Shown here piece after piece: positions 10,346 through 19,681 of a stretch of DNA of 22,500 nt. Position 1 is the first letter of the stretch. Each line of letters opens with the position of its first letter. Position numbers and translations under genes: made by a program. Source of the stretch: Anaeromyces robustus (Eukaryota > Neocallimastigomycota > Neocallimastigomycetes > Neocallimastigales > Neocallimastigaceae); contig MCFG01000507.1 in NCBI GenBank assembly GCA_002104895.1, positions 5,001 to 27,500 on the forward strand, in the 5' to 3' direction. A model generated the notes under the pieces. That model ran no database searches and was not told the origin of the DNA. It saw only the letters and a list, made by a program, of their open reading frames with translations.

Positions 10346-10651
10346 CCAAAAAATAATTTATTTTTTTTTACACTTAACCAAAAAATCAATAAACATAAAA
10401 TTTCAATAATACAAAAATTTTTTTTTACTTAATATAATATTTATATTAAAAATAAATATTATTTTCCATTTTATTAATAATTTAAGTTTTTATTAGATGA
10501 TAATAATTTCAATTTATATTTTAATATATGGGATAATTCTAAGAATTCTAGTAAATAATAATAGAAAAAAAAATAGAATAAAAAAAATATTTAAAAAATA
10601 CAAAGTGAATAATAAAGAAGGAAAAATGAAAAATAGAAAATCGAAAAATCA

Positions 10652-10783
10652 AAAAATAAAAATAAAAATAAAAATAAAAATAAAAATAAAAATAAAAATA
10701 AAAATAAAAATAAAAATAAAAATAAAAATAAAAATAAAAATAAAAATAAAAATAAAAATAAAAATAAAAATAAAAATAAAAAT
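10652..10783. repeat. (AAAAAT)22 perfect tandem array
   Basis: Twenty-two exact copies of AAAAAT cover 132 bp without interruption. The lack of variation suggests recent expansion or ongoing slippage. The array is about 0.7 kb upstream of the ankyrin ATG and lies between the ankyrin gene and its relic copy. Confidence 0.95.
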
Positions 10784-10929
10784 AAATTAATAAACTTAAT
10801 TTAAATAATAAGTAATTAAAAAAAAATAGTTTACTCTTAGATAATTTAATAATTATATAAATAGATATATCAATTATTATGTATAGATTAAAATTATTCA
10901 TAAAATAAATCTTTATTTTTATATATATT

Positions 10930-10969
10930 ATTATATAGACTCTATATTTATATATAGAGTCTATATAAT
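10930..10969. repeat. Perfect hairpin, 18-bp stem, 4-base loop
   Basis: The left arm at 10930-10947, containing ATATAGACTCTATAT, is the exact reverse complement of 10952-10969; the loop is TTAT. Such a stem could extrude as a cruciform or fold in RNA. No gene adjoins it directly. Confidence 0.9.
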
Positions 10970-11296
10970 TGTTAATCTAAATATGATACACGTTTTTAAT
11001 TTTTTTTTACTATAATTCTTTTTTTTTTAAAAATCATTATTATTATTAAATTCATTAAATTCATTTTAATAATTTTAACTTAAAAAAAAATATTAAAATA
11101 TTTACTACATCAATATATAAGAAGAAAAACCGACAAAAAAAAAAGGTTGAAGAACTTATTAATTAAATTAAAGGAAAAAAATCTACATCTAAAGCCTCAA
11201 ATAAAGCATAATTATTAAATATATATATTATAAAGAAAAAAAAATAATATATTATTATTATATTTTATATTAATAATAATTTTTTAATAATTAAAA

Positions 11297-11380
11297 TTAA
11301 TAAGTATATATTCTGTCTTTGGCACCATGAGCTTTTAAATAATATATAATATTTCCATTGATATTATTATTATTATTCAT
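11297..11380 (-). pseudogene. Relic ankyrin gene reduced to 27 codons
   Basis: Read from ATG at 11380 to TAA at 11297-11299, this encodes 27 residues beginning MNNNNNING and ending in YYLKAHGAKDRIYTY. The large ankyrin gene begins MNNNKNS and ends NYLKAHGAKDRIYSYKF, and the DNA upstream of both ATGs is homologous. The relic therefore keeps the start and the last repeat of an ankyrin gene with everything between removed, probably by a deletion or recombination between repeats or AAT-rich stretches. It is head to tail with the large copy, ATGs 1406 bp apart. It is labelled a pseudogene because one partial repeat cannot make an ankyrin fold, though the short frame itself is open and could be translated. 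Confidence 0.8.
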
Positions 11381-11775
11381 TATTTTTTTTAATTTAATAT
11401 TATATATTAAAATAATAATAAATTACTATATAACAATAAATAATAAATATATATATTATTTATTACTTATATTATTATTTATTTTATTAAAAATGATATT
11501 TAAATATATTTATATATATAATTAATAAGGAATAACAAATAATAGAAATTTTTATTTATTATAGATTATTATTTATTTTTATATTAATAATTATATTATT
11601 ATAATTATTAATAAAGAATAATAAATAATAAAAAAATATTTTTATTTCTTTTTATACATTTATATATATAAATATAGTTTTCTACATTTATATTTAGTTT
11701 TCTACATTAAAAAAAAAAAGTTCTTTATTTTTAAAGAATTAAAGATTATGTGGTTAAGTCAAAAAATAAATTATA
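11381..11775 (-). repeat. Upstream flank of the relic ankyrin copy, copy B of the duplication
   Basis: This segment lines up block by block with 9975-10345, with small insertions and deletions and many substitutions in A/T runs. It contains one extra internal doubling (a TTTAGTTTTCTACAT-type block appears twice near 11680-11708). Similarity fades beyond about 11775. It shows that the duplication included regulatory DNA, not only coding repeats. Confidence 0.8.
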
Positions 11776-12785
11776 TTATTATTCACAACTTTATTTAAAA
11801 CTAATAATTTTTTTTAAAACTAATAATTTTTTTAACATACATTTTCAAGTTCGTTAAAAACATAAAATCCTTTATATATAATTGTATGTCTTTATTTATT
11901 TATCAAATTATAAAATATTTTAAATATTACCTTTTATATACTAAAAATATATATATATATATATATATATTTAATAGTAACGAATGCTCTTGTAATTAAT
12001 TTTAAATATAAACTACAAAAATTTTAAAAAAGAAAAAAAAGTTTTTATTTATACTTTATATAATTAATAATATTTATAATTTTTTTTTTTTTTTTTAAAT
12101 AATAAATTCTGATATGGATCAGTAAAATAATGGTGTTGAAATTAAAATCGATTAAATTGATATTAAAAAAAAAAAATTTAAAAATGTAAAAATTAAAGTT
12201 GTTAAAAAAATTTTAATTAAAAAAAAAAAAAAAAAAAAGCTTTTTTCTGTGTTACTGAATTTTTTAATTTCTAGAAATTCTAAAAAAAAAAAAAAAATTA
12301 TATATAGATAATAAATTATTATTTTTATATATATTTAATAATTCATATATATATATATTTTTTTTATAAATATGAATTCTTAAATTCTTAATGATATATA
12401 TAATAAAAATATTTATTTAAGGTTATAAATATTTTAGATTCTTTTTTTTATTTTTATTTTAATAAATTGTAAATATATTTAATAAAGTACATTATGTACT
12501 TTTTTAAATATATAAAGAAATATATAGAAGAAATACAAAAATTAATATAATTTTTCAGAAATTTATACTATGAGGATTTCACTCTTCTCTAAATTATTTA
12601 GTATTACAAAATAAAAATGACTTATTTTTCAGTGAAATCACTAAACAATAAATAGAATCTGAAACCAATGAGAGATTATATATTATAAGTACTTTATATA
12701 ATAAAAAATATAAAATAAATTTTTCAAATAAATATTAGTGAAAAATTCCATAAAAATGTACATAAATTTATATTTATCTAATAAA

Positions 12786-12823
12786 TGTAAAACTAATAAG
12801 CTGACTAGCTTATTAGTTTTACA
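12786..12823. repeat. Perfect hairpin, 17-bp stem, 4-base loop
   Basis: TGTAAAACTAATAAGCT (12786-12802) is the exact reverse complement of 12807-12823 around the loop GACT. It shares the stem-and-tetraloop geometry of the hairpin at 10930-10969 but not its sequence. No terminator or transposon end is recognised. Confidence 0.9.
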
Positions 12824-13798
12824 CCTTAAATAATTATAATTATAGTATTATTATAAAATAAAATAAAATTATATAATAATTATAATATTTAAAGAAAGAA
12901 GTTTTAGAATGAAAAAATAAATTATGAAAAAAGTTGTTTTTTAATAGTGATCCTAAAGTTAAGTATAATATTATAAAAGAAAATGATAATTTTTCAATGT
13001 TTAATTGTGATAAATTATATAAAAATTCATTTAAATTAGTCCCATCTTGGTTTGAACATTAATTGATATATAAAATTTTTTTATTTATCCTTTTTATTTA
13101 TTAAAAATAATAAAGTATTTATAGTATTTTTCAGTAATAAAGTAATATATAAACATTTTATAATATAATAATTATATTATTTTACCATAAAAAATAGTAA
13201 TAATAAATAAATAATAAAATAATATAAATATATAAAATAGAATAAATATATATTATATAAAAGTTTTAGTTTACTTAACAAATTTCTAGAATTCTTAATC
13301 ATTTTTTTAAAAAAAAAATTGACATTAAGAATATTTTTTTTTTTAATTTTAAAAAAAAATATATATATTTTATTATTAAATATTTTATTTATTATTATTT
13401 CAATAAATTTAATATAATGGAATATTTCATATAAAGTTAAAAAAAATTATTTTTTATTAAAAAACTTAAAAAGTCTGACATTCATTATAATAGATTTATT
13501 AATAAAGTTAAAATATTAATATATTAAATAAATTTTCTACCATAACTTAATTTATTTAAATATTTTATTTTAGTACTATTATTATATTTCTAATTTATAA
13601 TTTATTTATATATAGGTTTATAAAAAATTATATAATTGTCACTACTAAAGATTATAATCTTTTCTACAAATTGTTAGATGTAATGAATAAAAATTAATAA
13701 TAATAATAATACTATAATACAATAAAAAAAATAATATATAATAAGAAAAAAATAATAACATTTTATTTAATTTATATTATACAGATCAACATATTTCT

Positions 13799-13800
<2 letters not shown>

Positions 13801-13840
<40 letters not shown>
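13801..13840 (+). repeat. 40-base T tract
   Basis: Forty consecutive T follow a short TTTCTCC. It could be the reversed poly-A tail of a retroposed transcript, but no gene body is recognisable on the matching side and poly-A/T runs are common here, so simple slippage is more likely. Confidence 0.9.
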
Positions 13841-13841
<1 letters not shown>

Positions 13842-14644
13842 ATATTTTTTTTATCATATATAAATAATTATAAACTAACCTACTGTAATTTGATAAAAGA
13901 CAATTTTTCCGGATCTATAATAAAAAATAAAAAATTGATAATATTAAATACTATAATTAATTTACCCTTTAATTCAAAAACAGTAATAATAATTATATTT
14001 ATAAAAAAAAATTTTTTTTTTTTTAATTTGAAAACTTAAAGTTTTATTAAATGTAAATATTTAAGGTTTATTAATAAATTTATTATTATATACTTTTTTT
14101 TCAATAAAGTTGTCTCTTTTATGATATATTTATAATTTTAATTATTATAAATATAAAAAAACATTATATATATCATTAATTATAATAGCCAATTTCATTT
14201 TTATTTATATATATCTTTTATATAATATATTTTACTTTATTTTTTTATTTTTTTTTAATATTAAAAAATTTATTAATAATATTTAAAATATTTGAATTAC
14301 ATAAATTATCTAAAAAAAAAAGTAATAATACAATCCAAAATTAGTTTATAACTTTAATAAATATTTTTATTCGAGTTATAAATAATTAATAATAAATTAA
14401 AAAATAAAAAATACAAAAATAAAACAAAACAAAATAAAATAATACAAAATAATAAAAAAAAAAAATAAAATAAAAAATATTAAAGAAAATATACTAAAAA
14501 AAAATAAAAAATATATTAAAGAAAATATAATAATAAAATAAAATATATTAAAGAAAAAATAATACAAATATATAGAAAAATATAAAAATAAAATAAAATA
14601 AAATAAAAAAGATAAATATATATATTTAAAAAAAAAAAAAAAAA

Positions 14645-17445
14645 ATGGAAGTAGTTGAAGAACCATTACCAATTGAAAGTGAAAGTATACCACTTAAAAA
14701 TGAACAAAATCAAAAAGATTTAGAATCTTTAGGAAATCTTCATCAATCAATACCAAGTATAGAAAATAATAGTAAACAAGATTCTATTGAATTTATCAAT
14801 GGACCAGCAAAATTAAAAAAGAAATGGGTTGATTTTATGGGTGGACAAGCCGTAGTAGATAATATGGGACTTAGTAAAGATAGTATTAAAAGACAAGAAG
14901 TTATTTATGAAATGATTGATACTGAAAGAGATTATGTTAACGATTTATCAATTATTATCGAGGTATATAATCAATAAAGATTATAAAGAATAATAATAAT
15001 AATTTTTGTTTTTATTTAATAACTTTTTTTCTCACAAATTTTTTCCTAAAAAAAAAAATTGGTTTAACTTAAATAATTTATATATTTGTTTAATGGAATT
15101 TATAAATACATATATTCACTGTTATTTTTATTTATTATAATTTAGGTATATATTGAACCATTGAAAAGTAATAATATTTTATCAAAAAAAGATTTAAATA
15201 CATTATTTTCAAATGTAGAACAAATTTATGGTGTTAATAAAGTAAGAAAAAAAAATTGAAAATATAAATGTATTTTAAATAATTGCTTTAAAAAGGATTT
15301 TTTTTAACAATAATAATACTAAAATAAATATCTGAATATATATATAAATAAACAAACAAACAAACAAAATAAAATAAATAATAAAAGGAATTACTCTCAC
15401 TTTTTGAAAAACGTCAACAACAAAATCCATATGTAGATGAAATTGGTGATATTTGGCTTACAATGGTATATAATGATTATTAAAAAATTATTTATATAAT
15501 ATATAATAAATATAATGGTTTTTATTTTAGTCTTTTAATTGACATATATCTATATATATATAATATTATGAATTAGAATGAATACCTAAAAATGTATTTA
15601 CTTTATTGTAGTAACTATGCTACTGCTCTTACAAAATTAGAAAATTTAAAGAGTTCATCCAAGAGTTTTGCCAAATTTTTAAATGTATATATAATATAAA
15701 TATATATATTAATATATTATTTATATTTATTTCAATATATCCGTATATAATTATATATATATATATATATTTTTTATTTATTATAATATTTATTCATTTT
15801 TTTTTAAAAAAATATTATTAGACTCAATTCCAAAAACCGGAATCAAGATGTCTTCATTTGGATAGTTTCCTGTAAAAATTATAAATATTTATCAATGAAT
15901 TATACATTCATTATTATTAAAATATAAATTCATATGGATTATTAATCAAATATATATATTGATTTAATATAGTATTAAACCAGTTCAGAGAATTTGTAAA
16001 TATCCTTTACTTTTAAAGGTAAATAATAATAATATTATAATTATTAATATTTTATTAAAAAAAGTTTTTTTTATAACATGTATTCACAATTAATATATAT
16101 TAAACTCTCAAAAAAAAATATTATATTTAATTTAAAATTTATAAGGAACTTATAAAATATACTGATGAATCTAATAAAGATTATAAAAATTTGAAAGATG
16201 GTTATGCAAAATTACAAACAGTTGTTAATGTTGTTAATGGTGCATCAAAAGTTGTCGAAGCTATTTATAGTCTTATTGATTTCCAATCTAGATTTTCTCC
16301 AGTAAATATTTATAAATATTTTATAAATATTAATATTTTAATAAATATATTATTATTTTTATGTACATATATATATGTATATAAGTAATAAATTAACTTT
16401 AACTTCTTTTTATATTTCATCATTATAATAATAATAATACCCAATATATATACTTATATAGAAAATCAATATTGTTTCTTCTAACAGAAAAATAAAATAT
16501 CAATGTGAAGTTAACATTTATACAAAAAAATTATCATCACCATTACAACAAAATTCTGCTATGGATTTATTAAATTCTCAATCTAATATTGAAAAAAAGA
16601 AGAGATTATTATATATATTTAATGATATGTTAATTATTGCTAAACCTTTATCTCAAGAATATGATAAATTAGATAAAGGAAAATTAAAATTAATTGAAAA
16701 AAGAGAATTTTCGGATATTGAAATTGATTCATCTTCAGATTCAAAAGGTATATATAGAAAAAAAAAGAAAAAAGAAAGAAAAAAAAAAAAAAAAGATATA
16801 TATAATTAATAATATATATAAATTAAATAATATAATAATAGTATAATAGTATAATAATATAATAAATTTAATTAAAATTAAAATTATATATCAATATATA
16901 TATTAAAATTTAATTTATAATTAAATTAATATATTATAAAAGATCCAAATATGGCAAATACCATAGAAATTAGATTAAATAATCCTGATATGATGGGTAT
17001 AATTTTTTGTAATAGTGAAAATGAAAAATCAGAACTTTTAAATCAATTAACCAGTACCCTTAAGGAATATCAATCTAATAATACTTATATAAATAATCCA
17101 AAAGTTGTAAAGAGATTACCATCTGAAAAAGTTTATTCTATGATTAGTAATATGAGTCAAGATACAGAAGATTTAGATAATAATTTAGAATCAACCGAAG
17201 GAGAAAGTATTAATATTTTACCAACGGTAACAGAAAGAGAACTTAGTGTAAATGATAAGATTACTATTGGTTTAATTTGTGCTGGAATAGTTATAGCTGC
17301 AATTACTCTATTAGTCCTATCCTTTATTATTTTAGATTATGTTCAAGAATATGGTATTTATATATCTATTGTAGCATTAATTGGAGCAATGGTTACAAAA
17401 GAATATATTATAAAAAAAAAAGAAAAATTAGGTAAGACTAATTAG
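14645..17445 (+). CDS. RhoGEF (DH-PH) with C-terminal hydrophobic segments, nine exons
   Basis: Exons: 14645-14962, 15146-15241, 15388-15465, 15577-15684, 15822-15871, 15973-16018, 16146-16301, 16462-16747, 16943-17445. The eight introns (101-195 bp) start GTA and end AG; all are phase 0 except intron 5 (phase 2) and intron 8 (phase 1). The product is 546 residues. The DH domain spans about 81-275: conserved region 1 begins RQEVIYEMIDTERDYVNDL, and the signature helix reads IKPVQRICKYPLLLKEL (about 217-234). A PH domain follows at about 285-423, including KKRLLYIFNDMLIIAKPL. Two hydrophobic stretches (about 486-510 and 516-531) and a lysine-rich tail close the protein. The DH domain should catalyse GDP release from a Rho/Rac/Cdc42-type GTPase; which one is unknown. 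The tail suggests membrane anchoring (inferred). The ATG follows a run of about 17 A and opens an acidic leader. Exon limits were set by frame continuity and DH-PH similarity; intron 7's acceptor is the least certain. Confidence 0.9.
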
Positions 17446-17489
17446 AAAATCAATAAATAAAATAAAAATTAATAAATAAATAAAAAAAG

Positions 17490-17544
17490 AAAAAAAGAAA
17501 AAAAGAAAAACCAATATCGTAAATTTTTCTTTTTTTCTTTTTTT
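17490..17544 (+). repeat. 21-bp purine/pyrimidine inverted repeat after the RhoGEF stop codon
   Basis: The left arm, A7-G-A7-G-A5 (17490-17510), pairs exactly with T5-C-T7-C-T7 (17524-17544) around a 13-base loop. It begins 44 bp after the stop codon, so it could be a hairpin in the 3' untranslated RNA or a mark of the transcript end. It may equally be chance pairing of two low-complexity runs. Confidence 0.65.
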
Positions 17545-17624
17545 TTCCAAAATAAATTGTTTGTTTATAAAAAAATATTAAAAAATTTTAAAATCTTGTT
17601 TTAAAATTTTATATCAAAGAGAAA

Positions 17625-17656
<32 letters not shown>

Positions 17657-18858
17657 ATTATAAACTTTTTTTGTTGATATTAAAAAATGACAACTGGATT
17701 TATCTTTAAATAAGATGAAATAAATAACAAAATCAAATAATATTTTATTTTATAATTTTTAATAATAATATAATAATATAAATATATACTTATATAATAT
17801 ACATATAATAAATAAAAATAATTAATATAATATAAAATTTCTATTTATTGGTATTAATGTTCAATTATTAATGTTGTTCTATAATATATCATTATATATA
17901 ATGTTTTATATTTTATTATTATAATTTATTTTTTCATTAATTAATAGAATTATTTTTTATTTTTTTTTTTTGTTAAACTTTTTTTTTCAAAATCATGATT
18001 ATTTTTATATATATATAATTTCTGTACAAATAAATAATTTAAATTATGATTTTATTGATTAGCTTAGTATTTTATTAATAATAATAATAATAATAATAAT
18101 AATTTTGTTCTATATAGTTTATTTATTATTAATAATTATGTATAAAAATATACCAACTATTATTAATCATTATTACATAACAATCTTTTTTTTATTTTTT
18201 ATTTTTTTATTTATTTTTAATATTTAACAATGATTATAAAATTTTGTTAAATTATATTTTTTATATAATTTGACAAAGTTAATATATTATAATTACAATA
18301 TAATATATTATAATATAATATAATATAATATATTAAATCATAAAAATATAAAATATAGTTCACTGATAAAAAATTAGTCATTTTTCATAGAATTAGTCAT
18401 TTTTTTTTTTTTTAATTTTGTTATAAAAAGGAAAAATTAATGATGAAAATACTTTATTATTTATGGATTATTTTAAATACATATATATTAGAAATATAAT
18501 TTTTATTTTTTTCTATTTCATTATTTTTTTTTTTGATTCTTTATATAAATTTTATTATTGATTTTTAATTTACTTTTCTTTTAAAAAAAAAAAAAAACAT
18601 TTATATATATATATAATTTACTTATTTATTTTTTTTTTCTATCATAATCATTACCTTTTTATATTTAGTCTTTTATGTTTACTTTTTATTTCATTTACTA
18701 TTCATTATAATATATAATTCTTTTTTTTTTAATTGAATCAATCAATATAAATATAAAAACAATAAAAACAATAAAAACAATTAAAATATAATTTAAAAGA
18801 CAGAATTCCATCATCCTTAAAATATGAAAAATCATTCATTTAATTAAATTTAATGTAT

Positions 18859-18947
18859 AATAAATAAATAAATAAATAAATAAATAAATCAATAAAAAAT
18901 AAATAAATAAATAAATAAATAAATAAGTAAATAAATAAATAAATAGA

Positions 18948-18978
<31 letters not shown>
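18859..18978. repeat. AAAT tetranucleotide microsatellite, about 120 bp
   Basis: About thirty AAAT units are broken by a few variants (AATC, AAAAAAT, AAGT, AGAT). It is imperfect and therefore older than the exact AAAAAT array at 10652-10783. Confidence 0.9.
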
Positions 18979-19447
18979 CATTTAAAATAATAAAACATTA
19001 TATAGGAAATATTCTTTTCAATATTAGATCTTATTCTATTGTATTATTAACATTGACGCTCTTGGTTAAATTAGGGATACCTATTGAATAATGACTAAAC
19101 TTGATTCATTAACAGAAGACATGATTTTATTTAATAATACGAAACTAATTCTTAAATAAAATCAAATCAAACTAAATTTTATATTATTAATAATAATATA
19201 TCTATATATAAAACTTGGAAAAAATATATAAATAAAAATAATAATAATTATACTTTTTTTTTTTTCATATATTCATTTTATTTTATTTTATTTTATTTTA
19301 TTTTTTTTTTTTTTATTTTAATATATATTTTATTTTATTTATTTTATTTTATTTTAATATAATTGAATATTGAATATTATACATATATTTTAACCATTTT
19401 ATATTTTTTTTAATTTTTTATATTTTTTATAATATTTTATATTTTTA

Positions 19448-19486
<39 letters not shown>

Positions 19487-19681
19487 TAATTAAATTTCAT
19501 TATTTTTTCCCCTTCTTTTTATTTTTTTTTTCTATTTTTTTTCTTCTTTTATTTTATTTTATTTTTTATTCTCTTTTTTATTTTATTATTTTACTTTTTT
19601 ATTTTTTTATTTTCATTTTCTCTTTTTGTGTTTTAATTTATTAAGTAATACTTATTTAATTTTTTTTTTTTTTTTTAATAT

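Larger units (their letters stand above)
9975..11296. other. Upstream DNA of the ankyrin gene, with hexamer array
   Basis: No gene is supported. 9975 to about 10345 is the upstream flank of the ankyrin gene and has a diverged copy at 11381-11775. A 27-base A run lies at 10210-10236. 10652-10783 is a perfect AAAAAT array, which produces long but meaningless open frames on both strands (Lys-Ile one way, Phe-Tyr the other). A perfect hairpin lies at 10930-10969. 11101-11211 on the + strand has a coding-like look (see findings). Confidence 0.65.
11776..14644. other. Gene desert between the ankyrin relic and the RhoGEF gene
   Basis: No intact gene is seen. Items found are a doubled AAAACTAATAATTTTTTT block near 11797-11834, an AT dinucleotide run near 11948-11970, a small stem at 12484-12502 (AAAGTACA/TGTACTTT), a perfect hairpin at 12786-12823, a 40-base T run at 13801-13840 and coding-like islands at roughly 12550-12700 and 12928-13062 (see findings). 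From about 14395 to 14644 the + strand turns A-rich and loses T runs, which fits the leader of the downstream gene. A 66-codon open frame at 13839-14039 lacks an ATG and resembles nothing recognised. Confidence 0.65.
17446..19681. other. Repeat-rich interval between convergent RhoGEF and CBM1 genes
   Basis: No gene is seen. A purine/pyrimidine stem lies at 17490-17544, an AT run near 17632-17655, an ATA/AAT trinucleotide run at about 18075-18102, TAATATA-type repeats near 18295-18335, an AAAT array at 18859-18978, TTTTA repeats near 19275-19301 and an AT run near 19453-19480. A patch at about 19030-19122 has clearly more G and C than its surroundings and a coding-like minus-strand frame (see findings). 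From about 19250 to 19680 the + strand is T-rich, meaning A-rich on the strand of the CBM1 gene, which fits that gene's 3' untranslated region. Confidence 0.65.

Noticed and set aside
10497-10901. Long open frames on both strands over the hexamer array
   Set aside because: They come from (AAAAAT)22, which reads Lys-Ile one way and Phe-Tyr the other without stops. The short non-repeat leader has no recognisable protein feature.
13839-14039. 66-codon open frame after the 40-base T run
   Set aside because: It has no ATG at its start. A frame of this length is expected a few times by chance in a window of this size, and nothing in it was recognised.
14397-14693. 98-codon minus-strand frame rich in Phe and Ile
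   Set aside because: It overlaps the A-rich leader and first exon of the RhoGEF gene on the other strand and is an artefact of A runs.
15610-15612. TTGTAG as the acceptor of RhoGEF intron 3
   Set aside because: Using it would remove NEYLKMYLLYCS, which continues the DH helix in frame. The acceptor at 15575-15576 keeps this segment and phase 0.
16481-16487. TTCTAACAG as the acceptor of RhoGEF intron 7
   Set aside because: From there the incoming phase-0 frame meets a stop within seven codons. The acceptor ATATAG ending at 16461 gives an open frame running into the PH domain.
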